Shown: positions 51,892 through 60,272 of the stretch, piece by piece | Layout of the letters: each line of letters opens with the position of its first letter | Position numbering within the stretch: position 1 is the stretch's first letter | Assembly (NCBI RefSeq): GCF_020535545.1 | Contig: NZ_CP084752.1 | Coordinates: 2,941,501-3,005,500, forward strand | Length of the DNA: 64,000 nt | Direction of reading: 5' to 3' | Origin: Roseateles sp. XES5 | GTDB lineage: Bacteria > Pseudomonadota > Alphaproteobacteria > Rhizobiales > Rhizobiaceae | The notes under the pieces: model-generated | The model's input: the letters and a program-made list of their open reading frames with translations, nothing else | Database searches by the model: none | Told to the model about the DNA's origin: nothing | Program-made: the position numbers and the translations under genes

Positions 51892-53301
51892 TCAGCGTTT
51901 CTCGATGGTGATCGGCAGGCCGTCGCGCGGGCGCAGCGTGAGCCGGCAGACCGGCTCCACCTTATGGTTTTCCGGAACCCGCACGCGGAAGCGCTGGGCG
52001 ATGGCGGCAAGGCACAGCACCGCCTCGGTGAGGCCGAAATGCAGGCCCGGGCAGACACGTGGGCCGCTGGCGAAGGGAATGTAGCTATAGGGCGTCGGCC
52101 GGCGGCCTTCCAGGAAGCGTTCGGGCCGGAAGCGGTGTGGCTCGGGAAACAGGCTCTCGGTGCGGTGCAGCAGCCACGGCACGATGAGGATCAGCGAATT
52201 GGCGGCGATGTCGAGGCCGCCGAGCTGGTCTGCCTTGCGGTTCTGCCGCGCCAGGATCGGCACCGGCGGATAGAGGCGCAGCGTCTCCTCGATGACCGCC
52301 TTGCACCATTCGAGGTTCGGCACGTCGTCGATGGTCGGCGTGCGGTCGCCGCAGACACGGGCGATCTCCTCGTGGACGGCGCGCTCCACCCAGGGGGCGC
52401 GGGCCAGCAGATACCAGGCCCAGGTCAGGGTCGCGGCCGTGGTCTCGTGGCCGGCCATGAAGATCGTTGCGGCCTCGTTGCGCAGCGCCACCACGTCCAG
52501 CTTCAGTTCGGGGTTGCGCTGCTGGCGGCGGATCAACAGCTCGACCATCGAATTGTGGTCGCCGCGGCCGGCGAGGTGATCCTCGACGACCTTGTCGATG
52601 ATCCGGTGGATACGCTTGACCGAGCGACGCAGCGAGGGCGTGCGCAGGATCGGCAGGCCATCGTCGAAGCCGAGGAAGTAGCCGAGATTGATCGAATCGA
52701 TCAGCGACTGGTAGCTGGTGAAGCCCTCGGTGACGGCCGCCGCGCCCTCTTCGCCGAGCTGGTTGCCGAAGACGGCGCGTGAGATGATCTCCGCCGTCAG
52801 GCCGGCCATTTCGTGCAGGGCGTTGAGCATGGTGCCCTCGGGCATGCCGCGCCAGCGCTCGACGAGTTCGCTTGCGGTCTGTTCCATGACGGGACCGAAG
52901 GCGGGTACGCGGTTCATGTGCACGATGTCGGCGACGAGCGCGCGCCGCTGGCGCCAGGTCTCGCCGTCGGAAATGAAGAGGCCATCGCCGAGCAGGTGTT
53001 CCAGCGCGCGCCGCATCTGCGGGCTCTTGCGCTCGTAGTTGTCCTGCCGCTTGACGACCACGTCGCGGATGAGCGCGGGGCTGTTCACCAGCACGACCTG
53101 GCGGCCGAGAATGCGGATTTGCGAGACGTTTTCGCTATAGTCGCCGGCACGCCAGATCGACAGGAAATCAGCGCGCGCCTGCAGGAGAAGATTGAGCGGT
53201 TTTCCCGGCGGGCCGGCATAATACTGCGCGCGCACGGGCTCGAGCACGCCGTCGCCTATGAATTCGTGAAAGTGGACCGGTTTCTGGAGCCAGGCGAGCA
53301 T
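51892..53301 (-). CDS. Cytochrome P450
   Basis: 469-aa soluble bacterial P450. I-helix oxygen-activation motif AGHETT (283-288), K-helix ETLR (339-342), and the heme loop FASGPRVCPG (410-419) with Cys417 as thiolate ligand. No membrane anchor or fused reductase, so it needs separate redox partners, none of which are nearby. The size and the FLxGRRPTPYSYIPF region resemble fatty-acid or terpene hydroxylating CYPs. Its operon partner is the LpxL-type acyltransferase 11 bases downstream; an inverted repeat TTGTTT/AAACAA lies just upstream of the start. Confidence 0.92.
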   Translation of the reverse strand: MLAWLQKPVHFHEFIGDGVLEPVRAQYYAGPPGKPLNLLLQARADFLSIWRAGDYSENVSQIRILGRQVVLVNSPALIRDVVVKRQDNYERKSPQMRRALEHLLGDGLFISDGETWRQRRALVADIVHMNRVPAFGPVMEQTASELVERWRGMPEGTMLNALHEMAGLTAEIISRAVFGNQLGEEGAAAVTEGFTSYQSLIDSINLGYFLGFDDGLPILRTPSLRRSVKRIHRIIDKVVEDHLAGRGDHNSMVELLIRRQQRNPELKLDVVALRNEAATIFMAGHETTAATLTWAWYLLARAPWVERAVHEEIARVCGDRTPTIDDVPNLEWCKAVIEETLRLYPPVPILARQNRKADQLGGLDIAANSLILIVPWLLHRTESLFPEPHRFRPERFLEGRRPTPYSYIPFASGPRVCPGLHFGLTEAVLCLAAIAQRFRVRVPENHKVEPVCRLTLRPRDGLPITIEKR

Positions 53302-53312
53302 GCAAAGCCAAA

Positions 53313-53339
53313 TTGTTTGTTTGGCTAACGTCTAAACAA
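53313..53339. promoter_or_regulatory. Candidate operator upstream of P450
   Basis: TTGTTT (53313-53318) and AAACAA (53334-53339), 15 bases apart, 12 bases upstream of the P450 start. TetR-like in shape, but no regulator gene is adjacent. Confidence 0.4.
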
Positions 53340-53374
53340 CGGGCTGCATCTGTCAACCTGGGCGCGAACGGGAT

Positions 53375-53695
53375 TCAGGCCCGGCGCCGGGCGATGAGGG
53401 TATAAAGCAGCATCATCAACAGGAGCGCGGTCGGCCAGAAGTCCGTCGCCTGGTCCCAGTTCCACTCCCAGAAGCGATAGCCGTCCAGATGGGGCGGTTT
53501 CATATGGACCGAAACCTCGTAGTCACGCTTCTCGCGGCCGTGGAAATGGCCGATGGCGAAGGCGAGGCCGATGACGAGGCTGTCGCGCCAGCAATAGAGC
53601 GGCCGTGCGATGGCCGCGACCACGATGGCCATGACAAGCCCCTCGACCATATGGCCGAGCCAGTCGTAATTCTGCTGGATGAAGGACCAGTCCAT
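53375..53695 (-). CDS. Small integral membrane protein
   Basis: 106 aa from MDWSFIQQNYDWLGHMVEGLVMAIVVAAIARPLYCW, with a hydrophobic helix at about 15-33, a second near VIGLAFAIGHFHGRE, and a C-terminal span FWPTALLLMMLLYTLIARRRA. The aromatic loop HLDGYRFWEWNWDQATDFW is striking. The start has a weak ribosome site; the longer frame (start 53803) adds a basic non-hydrophobic peptide and is less likely. Conserved-hypothetical type; function unknown. Convergent neighbours give no clue. Confidence 0.7.
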   Translation of the reverse strand: MDWSFIQQNYDWLGHMVEGLVMAIVVAAIARPLYCWRDSLVIGLAFAIGHFHGREKRDYEVSVHMKPPHLDGYRFWEWNWDQATDFWPTALLLMMLLYTLIARRRA

Positions 53696-53886
53696 GGCTA
53701 GGCCACGCGCGAGGCTCTGCGGGAGGACGGTCCGGCGCGGCGGGAGGGTAAAGGCCCCGCGACCGGCGGGAAGGAGATTGCTGGCATGTCCATGGTTGCA
53801 CAATCGTCCCGCCGCCGGATTGTTCCGGGTAGGAACCTTTCACCACCGTACATCCGACACGTGCCGTCGCGACCTGGACTGGATTG

Positions 53887-53917
53887 TGTTGAACAATATT
53901 GCTAGGGTTATTCAACA
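53887..53917. promoter_or_regulatory. Candidate operator upstream of DUF1989 gene
   Basis: TGTTGAA (53887-53893) and TTCAACA (53911-53917) form a perfect 7+7 inverted repeat with a 17-base AT-rich spacer, 72 bases before the DUF1989 start. Confidence 0.5.
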
Positions 53918-53989
53918 AGACTGAAAACAAGATCGGGCCGAGGACGCGTGGTGTCTGCGCGCCGCAAGGCCCCTGAGGAGGAGGACGTC

Positions 53990-54850
53990 ATGAAGCCCAA
54001 TCCGATAACCGCAGCGCCTGCGGATGCAGAGGCCCGCAAGGCCATCACGCCGGTGATCTGCTATCCGGTCGAGACCTTGCCGCGGCCGGACCTTGCCGCC
54101 TACCGCGCTCTTCGGAACGATCTGGAGCTGGTGGAGACCGTCGTCGTGCCGCCGCGCGAGGCCGCGACCTGGACGGTGCCGGCCGGGCATTTCTGCCGCA
54201 TCGTCAGCAGCGAGGGACCGCAGGTCGGCGACCTCAACCTCTTCAATGCCAACGACCTGCGCGAGCGGCTCTATACCGGCAAGACGCGGGCGCTGAACGG
54301 TACCCATGTCGGGCTCGGCGACCAGCTCTTCTCGAATTTCCCCTATCTGCGCCCCATCGCCACCATCACGCACGATACGCTGGACTGGTACGGCTTCGAC
54401 GAATTCGGCGGCGCGGTGCACGATGTCATCGGCACGCGCTGCGACCCCTACACGAACAACCTCTTGAGCCACGGCGGCCAGTATCACCATTGCTGCCATT
54501 CCAACCTGACGCGCGCCTTTGCCAAGAAGACCGGCATGGCGCCGCGCGAGGCGGAAGGCTACGTGCATGACGTGCTGAACGTCTTCATGTGCACCGGCTT
54601 CACGCGGGATACGGGGCAGTATTTCATGAAGGCGAGCCCGGTGCGGCCGGGCGACTATCTGGAGTTCTTCGCCGAGATCGATCTGCTCGGCTGCATGTCG
54701 GCCTGCCCGGGCGGGGATTGTTCGTCGCAGCATTCCTCCGATACGGCGGCCTGCTATCCCATGGTCGTCGAGATCTACAAGGCCAAGGGCCTGCCGCAGG
54801 GCTGGGCGCCGCCGCCGGTCAACGGCTATGACGGCACCCACGGCCTCTAG
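53990..54850 (+). CDS. DUF1989 (urea carboxylase-associated) family protein
   Basis: 286 aa; ATG 53990 after GAGGAGGAGGACGTC. VVPPREAATWTVPAGHFCRIVSSEGPQVGDLNLFNANDLRERLYTGKTRALNGTHV is the DUF1989 core, and CHSNLTRAF, DVLNVFMCTGF and CMSACPGGD give conserved Cys/His residues that could bind a metal. Family members lie beside urea carboxylase or guanidine genes and were proposed to act on carboxyguanidine-type compounds; here none of those genes is adjacent. The stop codon lies at the very edge of the RIME-like repeat copy 2. Confidence 0.88.
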   Translation: MKPNPITAAPADAEARKAITPVICYPVETLPRPDLAAYRALRNDLELVETVVVPPREAATWTVPAGHFCRIVSSEGPQVGDLNLFNANDLRERLYTGKTRALNGTHVGLGDQLFSNFPYLRPIATITHDTLDWYGFDEFGGAVHDVIGTRCDPYTNNLLSHGGQYHHCCHSNLTRAFAKKTGMAPREAEGYVHDVLNVFMCTGFTRDTGQYFMKASPVRPGDYLEFFAEIDLLGCMSACPGGDCSSQHSSDTAACYPMVVEIYKAKGLPQGWAPPPVNGYDGTHGL

Positions 54851-54952
54851 AGTTTGTCAGGGAAAAGTGGGAACCGGTTTTCGCGAAAAGACAAACGAAA
54901 ACAAAAGAACTTGGAGCATGTCTGGTTCGATCTGAACCTGACATGTTCCAAG
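54847..54952 (-). repeat. RIME-like intergenic mosaic repeat, copy 2 (inverted)
   Basis: About 106 bases matching copy 1 (39863-39966) in reverse orientation, including TTTGTCAGGGAAAAGTGGGA, AACCGGTTTTC, ACAAACGAAAACAAAAGAA and the GCATGTC..GACATG palindrome. It overlaps the stop codon of the DUF1989 gene. Confidence 0.8.
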
Positions 54953-55016
54953 GCCCGGGACTCATCGCCATTCGGCCCATGCTGATCGCATGGGCCGAAT
55001 GGATCGGCGATTGGCC

Positions 55017-55649
55017 CTAGCGCGGCCGGCGGATGGTGCGGATCGTGCCGCTTCGTCCGCCACCGCAGAAGAAGCGGTCGGCGCCGTCGGATTCCAGACC
55101 CGAGACGCCGGTGCCCTCGGGCATGAGGATCGTGTCGAGCACGGCGCCGCTTTCCGGATCGATGCGGCGCAGGTCGCTTTCCTCGCCCTCCCAGGTGCCG
55201 TGCCAGAGTTCGCCATCCACCCAGGTCACGCCCGTCACCATGCGGTTGCTCTGGATGACGCGGATGACCGCGCCGGTCTGCGGATCGATCTGGTGGATCT
55301 GCCGGCTGCGGTATTCGCCGACCCACAGCGAGCCTTCCGCCCAGGTGAGGCCGGAATCGCCGCCATTGCCGGGGGCGGGAATGGTGGCGAGCACGGTGCC
55401 GGAAGCAGGATCGATCTTGTGGATCTTGTCTTCGGAAATCTGGAAGAGATGGCGGCCGTCATAGGCCGTGCCGGCATGGGCGGCCATGTCGATGGTGCCG
55501 AGAATGCGGCCGTCCTCGGGGTCGATGGAATGGACGGCGTCACCGGCGGCGAACCAGACGGCCTTGCCGTCGAAGGTGACGCCGCCGATCTGTTCCACGC
55601 CGGGAAAGGGGCCGTATTCGTGCAGGATCTCCGCCTTGGACGTGCGCAT
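55017..55649 (-). CDS. PQQ-like/YncE-type beta-propeller protein
   Basis: 210-aa protein of repeated strands: VTFDGKAVWFAAGDAVHSIDPEDGRILGTIDM, YDGRHLFQISEDKIHKIDPASGTVLATIPAP, WAEGSLWVGEYRSRQIHQIDPQTGAVIRVIQS, WVDGELWHGTWEGEESDLRRIDPESGAVLDTILM. Four or five blades each carry an I-D-P-x-x-G turn. No signal peptide, so cytoplasmic. Propellers of this form bind ligands or act as lyases (SMP-30/Vgb); no catalytic residues are evident. It is a single gene following the repeat element. Confidence 0.82.
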   Translation of the reverse strand: MRTSKAEILHEYGPFPGVEQIGGVTFDGKAVWFAAGDAVHSIDPEDGRILGTIDMAAHAGTAYDGRHLFQISEDKIHKIDPASGTVLATIPAPGNGGDSGLTWAEGSLWVGEYRSRQIHQIDPQTGAVIRVIQSNRMVTGVTWVDGELWHGTWEGEESDLRRIDPESGAVLDTILMPEGTGVSGLESDGADRFFCGGGRSGTIRTIRRPR

Positions 55650-55683
55650 CGAAAATCTCCTTTGGATCGCTTGTGACCCTATC

Positions 55684-56904
55684 CTAACCGCCGGGCAGGG
55701 GGCCCGGGAGTAACAAGAGTGTCGAGAAGGCGCCGGGCGTCGGCGTCAGCCAGCGCCTGGTGCGCCCGCGGCCGATCGCCTGCACCTTGCCGGCGCTGGA
55801 AAGCGCTTCAAGCGCGCGCTGCACGGTGCGCGCGCTGGTGCCGAGCGCGATGGCGAGCGCCGAGGTCGACCAGGCCTCGCCATCGGCAAAGAGCGCGAGC
55901 ACGTCGGCATGCGGCTCATCCAGCGGCGGGGCGAGAACGGCAACGGGCCTGCCATTGTTCGGCGCCAGCGCAAAGCCGGTCTTCGTCGCGGTGATGTCGG
56001 CCACTCCTCCGAGTTCCGCGCGCAGCCGCCCCATTTCCACGCGCAGACGCGCGCGGTGGGATTCGTCGGCATGCCGGGCACGGAAGGCGTCGAGAAGCAG
56101 CCTTTCCCGGCTCGCATCGCCGGGAAAGGCCTCGGCCAGCGTGCGCAACAGGGAAAACAGGATCGGCCTTGTGGCGAGCGAGACGGTCGTCTCGCCGCAG
56201 CGGACGACATGCCGGCAGGCATCGACAACCAGAGTGTCTGTTGTCAGCAGGCTTGCGACCTCCCGCGGCAGCAACGGGCGCTCCGTCCCCGCCGTCACCA
56301 GCCGGGCGGCGGGCTGCCGCAGCACGGTCGCCGCCTCTTCCACCTCGCGCAGCAGGGCGGGGATGCGCGCCTGCCGCGCCGCATCGGTTGCGCGGGCAAA
56401 GGCCTCCCGCGCCGCATCGATATGCAGGCGGCGTACCGCGATGCCCGCGACGGCCAGCTCGTGCGCGGCCCGCAGCGTGGGCGGCAGCGCATCGGGCTCC
56501 GTCTCGGCAAGGCGCGCTGCGGCTTCCGCCAGATCGCCGATCAGCAGCAGACGGCGGATGGCCAGCGTCCTCGCATGAGCGGCATTGAGGTGGTCACCAT
56601 GGGCGGCAAGTATTTGCCCGGCTGCCGAAAGCGCCTTGACCGGCCATGTGAGGTCACGCGAGACGAGGGCGATTTCCGCTTCCGCCACGACGCAGCGCGC
56701 CCGCGCCACGGCCTCGCGCGGGCCGAAGGCGCGGCCGGCGCTTTTCAGGAGCGTCTTGGCCCGGTCGAGATCGCCGAGCTGGGCCATGGCGATACCGCGC
56801 AGCGCCAGCGCCGGCGGGTCCTCGCGCAGCGCCACGCGGTCGAGCGCGCCGAGCGGATCGCCGGCGGCAAGCGCCCGGGCGGCGGCTGTGATCATCGAGT
56901 CCAT
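55684..56904 (-). CDS. Helix-turn-helix protein with TPR-like N-terminal region
   Basis: 406 aa from MDSMITAAARALAAGDPLGALDRVALREDPPALALRG; residues 1-190 are Ala/Leu-rich helices with TPR-like periodicity, the middle (LVVDACRHVVRCGETTVSLATRPILFSLLRTLAEAFPGDASRERLL) resembles the winged-helix of OmpR/BTAD-type regulators (R-P-x-L-F-x-L-L), and the C-terminus HADVLALFADGEAWSTSALAIALGTSARTVQRALEALSSAGKVQAIGRGRTRRW is a second winged HTH. It is divergent from the MFS transporter with about 245 bases in between, so it is a candidate regulator of that gene. The start has a weak ribosome site. Confidence 0.75.
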   Translation of the reverse strand: MDSMITAAARALAAGDPLGALDRVALREDPPALALRGIAMAQLGDLDRAKTLLKSAGRAFGPREAVARARCVVAEAEIALVSRDLTWPVKALSAAGQILAAHGDHLNAAHARTLAIRRLLLIGDLAEAAARLAETEPDALPPTLRAAHELAVAGIAVRRLHIDAAREAFARATDAARQARIPALLREVEEAATVLRQPAARLVTAGTERPLLPREVASLLTTDTLVVDACRHVVRCGETTVSLATRPILFSLLRTLAEAFPGDASRERLLLDAFRARHADESHRARLRVEMGRLRAELGGVADITATKTGFALAPNNGRPVAVLAPPLDEPHADVLALFADGEAWSTSALAIALGTSARTVQRALEALSSAGKVQAIGRGRTRRWLTPTPGAFSTLLLLPGPLPGG

Positions 56905-57148
56905 GCAAATCCCGTCACGCTTGTAACTCCCGCCTGCGCCCGAACCGCCGCTAGTCTTTGCCTGTCCGTTGCCGAGGAAAGGCGTTTTGCTGCGTGCATT
57001 CAAGCCCTTTCTGGTGGAACGCCCACCGGCCCACAGGGCCATGCGAAATTCTTTCGCATCCGATGTCGGAGCGGGTATCCTGCCAGCGTCTTTCATGCGG
57101 TCGGACAGTCTGGCCCGGCATTGCCGGGCGACCGCTAAGGAGATGACC

Positions 57149-58363
57149 ATGATCCATACGCATTATCGCTGGGTGATCGTCGCGGCAGGGGGCCTGCTCG
57201 GCTGCGTTGCCATCGGCGCCATGTTCTCGCTACCGGTTTTCCTCCTGCCCATTTCCAAGGAAACGGGCTGGTCGGTGACCGGCATTTCCACCGCCATGAC
57301 CATCGGGTTCCTCGCCCTGGCCTTCGCCAGCATGTTCTGGGGAAACCTCTCCGACCGCTGGGGGCCGCGGCCCGTCGTTCTGGTAGGCTCGGCGCTGCTC
57401 GTCGTCAGCCTGCTCCTGGCAAGCACGATCACCTCGCTCGTCGCCTTCCAGTTCGTCTTCGGCCTCATGGTGGGGGTGGCGGTCGCCGCCGTCTTCGCGC
57501 CGATGATGGCCTGTGTCACCGGCTGGTTCGATACGCATCGCAGCCTTGCCGTCTCGCTGGTCTCGGCGGGCATGGGCATGGCGCCCATGACCATGTCGCC
57601 CTTCGCGGCCTGGCTCGTGACCATGCATGACTGGCGGACCTCGATGCAGGTCATCGCGCTGGTCGCCGCCGTGCTGATGATCCCGGCAGCGCTGCTGGTC
57701 AAGAGCCCGCCGGCTCTCCAGGAAGGCGGGGACGGCGCGGCTGCGGCGGATGAGCCGCAGGAGGCGATGTCGACGCGGGACGTGCTGCGCTCGCCGCAAT
57801 TCGTCATCCTGTGCCTCACGAACTTCTTCTGCTGCGCCACCCATTCCGGGCCGATCTTCCATACGGTCAGCTATGCCATTACCTGCGGCATTCCGATGAT
57901 CGCGGCCGTCACGATCTACAGCATCGAGGGCCTTGCCGGCATGGGCGGGCGTGTGGTCTTCGGCATTCTCGGCGACCGGTTCGGCGCCAAGCACATTCTC
58001 GTGCTCGGGTTGTTCGCGCAGGCCTTCGGGGCGCTCGCCTATATCTTTACCGGGGGGCTTGCGTCCTTCTATCTCGTGGCGGGCATCTTCGGCTTCATCT
58101 ATGCCGGCGTCATGCCGCTTTATGCGGTCATCGCGCGGGAAAACTTCCCGCTGCGCATGATGGGCACGGTCATCGGCGGCACGGCCATGGCCGGCAGCCT
58201 CGGCATGGCGCTGGGGCCGGTCGCCGGCGGGCTGATCTACGACACCTTCGCCAGCTATACATGGCTCTATGTCGGCTCCTGGGGCATCGGCCTCGGCGCC
58301 TTCCTCATCGCCATGACGTTCCGGCCGGTGCCGAAGGGACGGGAGGCGCTGGCAACGGCTTGA
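57149..58363 (+). CDS. MFS transporter (OFA/CynX-like)
   Basis: 404 aa from ATG 57149, 7 bases after TAAGGAG (ATG 57143 is too close to it). Twelve hydrophobic segments with a central hydrophilic loop (PPALQEGGDGAAAADEPQEAMST). MFS motif A variant FWGNLSDRWGPRPVV between TM2 and TM3 and its repeat GMGGRVVFGILGDRFGAKH between TM8 and TM9. OFA/monocarboxylate-type MFS proteins exchange small organic anions; the actual substrate is unknown. Divergent from the HTH gene and followed by a long inverted repeat at 58436-58500. Confidence 0.9.
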   Translation: MIHTHYRWVIVAAGGLLGCVAIGAMFSLPVFLLPISKETGWSVTGISTAMTIGFLALAFASMFWGNLSDRWGPRPVVLVGSALLVVSLLLASTITSLVAFQFVFGLMVGVAVAAVFAPMMACVTGWFDTHRSLAVSLVSAGMGMAPMTMSPFAAWLVTMHDWRTSMQVIALVAAVLMIPAALLVKSPPALQEGGDGAAAADEPQEAMSTRDVLRSPQFVILCLTNFFCCATHSGPIFHTVSYAITCGIPMIAAVTIYSIEGLAGMGGRVVFGILGDRFGAKHILVLGLFAQAFGALAYIFTGGLASFYLVAGIFGFIYAGVMPLYAVIARENFPLRMMGTVIGGTAMAGSLGMALGPVAGGLIYDTFASYTWLYVGSWGIGLGAFLIAMTFRPVPKGREALATA

Positions 58364-58435
58364 GGACGAACGAGGGCTGAGGGCCTCGTGGCCCCAGCCC
58401 CGCCATGGCAGGCGCCAGCGGAAGCTTCAATGCAC

Positions 58436-58500
58436 CATCTTTACCTGCATCATGCCGGGCGTGGCCTGGCATGATGCAGGTGAGGGGCGTCTGAAAGATG
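58436..58500. repeat. Long stem-loop downstream of MFS gene
   Basis: Perfect 14-bp arms ACCTGCATCATGCC and GGCATGATGCAGGT (58443-58456 and 58468-58481) around an 11-nt loop, with an outer CATCTTT/AAAGATG pairing (58436-58442 and 58494-58500). Without a T-run, it could serve as a terminator through Rho, an mRNA stabiliser, or an unrecognised repeat. Confidence 0.7.
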
Positions 58501-58529
58501 CCGTGTGCTGGTCACGCCGCTGCGCTCGA

Positions 58530-58718
58530 TCACGCTGCCCCGGCCGGGTCGCCGATCGGCATCAGCGCGGGCTTCGTCGCCTGTTCGCGCTTGATCTTCT
58601 CTTCCTCGCTCTCGCCCTCCTTCGCCTTTCCGGCATCGCCGGGCGTCTTGCGGGAGGGGACGGCGTTGGTCTCGCCATCGGCATCTGGTGCGCCTGGCTT
58701 CGGTTTCTCGATCGTCAT
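58530..58718 (-). CDS. Small hydrophilic protein, 62 aa
   Basis: MTIEKPKPGAPDADGETNAVP... a charged, low-complexity protein rich in E, K, G and P ending ALMPIGDPAGAA. AAGGAGCCGCC is positioned well before the ATG, which supports it being translated. Likely disordered; unknown function. It follows the 65-aa gene by 26 bases on the same strand, so the two may be co-transcribed. Confidence 0.55.
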   Translation of the reverse strand: MTIEKPKPGAPDADGETNAVPSRKTPGDAGKAKEGESEEEKIKREQATKPALMPIGDPAGAA

Positions 58719-58744
58719 GGCGGCTCCTTTTCGGAAGATCGACC

Positions 58745-58942
58745 TTAGAAATTCAGGAACTGTTCCGGGTTCTTGCGGGCGCGCATGAGAAGGTCCAGCT
58801 CCCGTTTCGAGGGGCCGAACTTGTCGTATAGCCGTTTGGCCTCCTGCGGAGTGAGGCCGTAAGCCGTGCGAAAGGTTTCTATCGTGTAGCGTTCTCCCGA
58901 CAGACGGCGGTGGTCGGGAAAGAGCTTGGATTGATCGGGCAT
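58745..58942 (-). CDS. Small conserved-type protein, 65 aa
   Basis: MPDQSKLFPDHRRLSGERYTIETFRTAYGLTPQEAKRLYDKFGPSKRELDLLMRARKNPEQFLNF: two amphipathic helices with an L-T-P-Q-E-A-x-R-L-Y pattern reminiscent of a short DNA-binding or adaptor helix pair. Compact and protein-like composition. Its function is unknown. A dedicated promoter may lie in 58943-59047, the gap to the serine-hydrolase gene. Confidence 0.6.
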   Translation of the reverse strand: MPDQSKLFPDHRRLSGERYTIETFRTAYGLTPQEAKRLYDKFGPSKRELDLLMRARKNPEQFLNF

Positions 58943-59047
58943 CTGCGGTCGCGCCTATCGTCTTTGACAGGGCTTCAACCGGCAAGGGCGCGTATTGTTC
59001 CCTCTCCATCGGGAAAGGTTCGGGCGGATCGCTCCGCCCGAGGGAGC

Positions 59048-60244
59048 TCAGGCCCCGGCGCAGAAATCCCGGAGCGCATGGGCGGCGGCGAGCATGTCGA
59101 AGGTGCGGTCCTCGCTGACCGGCTCGGCATCCGTCGAAAGCTTGATCATCGCGAATTCCGCCTTCGGGTCCATGTAGAGATACTGGCCGAAAATGCCGAA
59201 GCACATGAAGACCGGACTGTCGGGCGCCTCGATCCAGAACTGGTTGTGATAGGCCCCGTTCGGCAGCGCGCCCTGCCGCTCGTCGCCGAAGACGTCGTGG
59301 TCGGCCTTGTTGAAGCTCTCGATCCAGTCCTTCGGTACGATCTGCCGGCCATGCGCCTTGCCGCCGTTGAGGAGGAGCAGGGCGAAGCGGGCGAAATCGC
59401 GCAGCGTCGCGTTGAAGCCGCCGTCAGCCAGCGCGTAACCGCCGCGGTCGAGCGTTATATAGGCGTTTTCCTCCGCGCCCATCGGCGTCCAGAGCTCCTC
59501 GCTGATAAGGTCGGCGAGGTGTTTGCCCGTCACGCGCTGCATGATGAAGGCGAGCACGTCCGTTTCGATGGAGCGGTACTGGAAGAGCTGGCCGTGCGGG
59601 CGTTCCTGCTCGGTGAGCTGGAGGATCAGCTCCCAGACGGTCATCGGCCAGGACGGGTCGCTGATCTCGAACCAGCCGCAGGCCTGGCCGAGCTTCTGCA
59701 TATGCGAGCCTGGCGTCGTGTAGGATTCGTCGAAGAGTACGCCGCTCGTCATGTCGAGCACGTGTTGCACCGTGGCGCCGCGATAGCCGGTCGTCTCGAG
59801 TTCCGGCAGGTATTGCGTCACGGGTGCCTGCGGGTCGATCAGGCCGCGGGAGACGAGAATGCCGAAGACGGCCGAGGTGACCGACTTGGAGACGGACATG
59901 GCAAGGTGCTGCCGGTAGGGCTTCATGCCGTTCATGTAGCGCTCGTCAACGAGCTCGCCGCGCGACAGCACGAGGAAACCGTCGGTCGCGCTTTCCTCCA
60001 GCCATTGCGGGACCGTTCGGCGGCCGGCGCGGGTCTCGAAGGCGAGGCCATCGATATCGCGCTTGCGCTCGGGCAGCGGCAGGACCGGGCCGGGGCCGCG
60101 CCAGATTTCGGCGGTCGGCACCATTTCGCGCACATGCTGGAAGGTCCAACGGTGATAGGGCGGAAAGTCCCATTCGCCGCGCGGAATGATCGGCGCGCCG
60201 GGGTTTTTCGGGTCGCGCCGCCAGGGCTGCATGGTCGCGGTCAT
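59048..60244 (-). CDS. Serine hydrolase (beta-lactamase class C-like / 6-aminohexanoate-dimer hydrolase type)
   Basis: 398 aa from MTATMQPWRRDPKNPGAPIIPRGEWDFPP after TTTGGAGAACCTT. Catalytic SxxK is SVSK in HLAMSVSKSVTSAVFGILVSRGLID, the second motif is Tyr in QYRSIETDVLAFIMQRVTGK (Y-x-S/N), and GTPM-like loop TPMGAEENAYITLDRGG. Closest in character to EstB/NylB-type esterases and amidases in the penicillin-binding fold. It is cytoplasmic by sequence (no signal peptide). It is the last gene of the peptide-type ABC operon, 28 bases after the ATPase, so it probably hydrolyses the imported amide or ester. Confidence 0.9.
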   Translation of the reverse strand: MTATMQPWRRDPKNPGAPIIPRGEWDFPPYHRWTFQHVREMVPTAEIWRGPGPVLPLPERKRDIDGLAFETRAGRRTVPQWLEESATDGFLVLSRGELVDERYMNGMKPYRQHLAMSVSKSVTSAVFGILVSRGLIDPQAPVTQYLPELETTGYRGATVQHVLDMTSGVLFDESYTTPGSHMQKLGQACGWFEISDPSWPMTVWELILQLTEQERPHGQLFQYRSIETDVLAFIMQRVTGKHLADLISEELWTPMGAEENAYITLDRGGYALADGGFNATLRDFARFALLLLNGGKAHGRQIVPKDWIESFNKADHDVFGDERQGALPNGAYHNQFWIEAPDSPVFMCFGIFGQYLYMDPKAEFAMIKLSTDAEPVSEDRTFDMLAAAHALRDFCAGA

Positions 60245-60272
60245 AAGGTTCTCCAAATTTTCCGTGCTGAAA

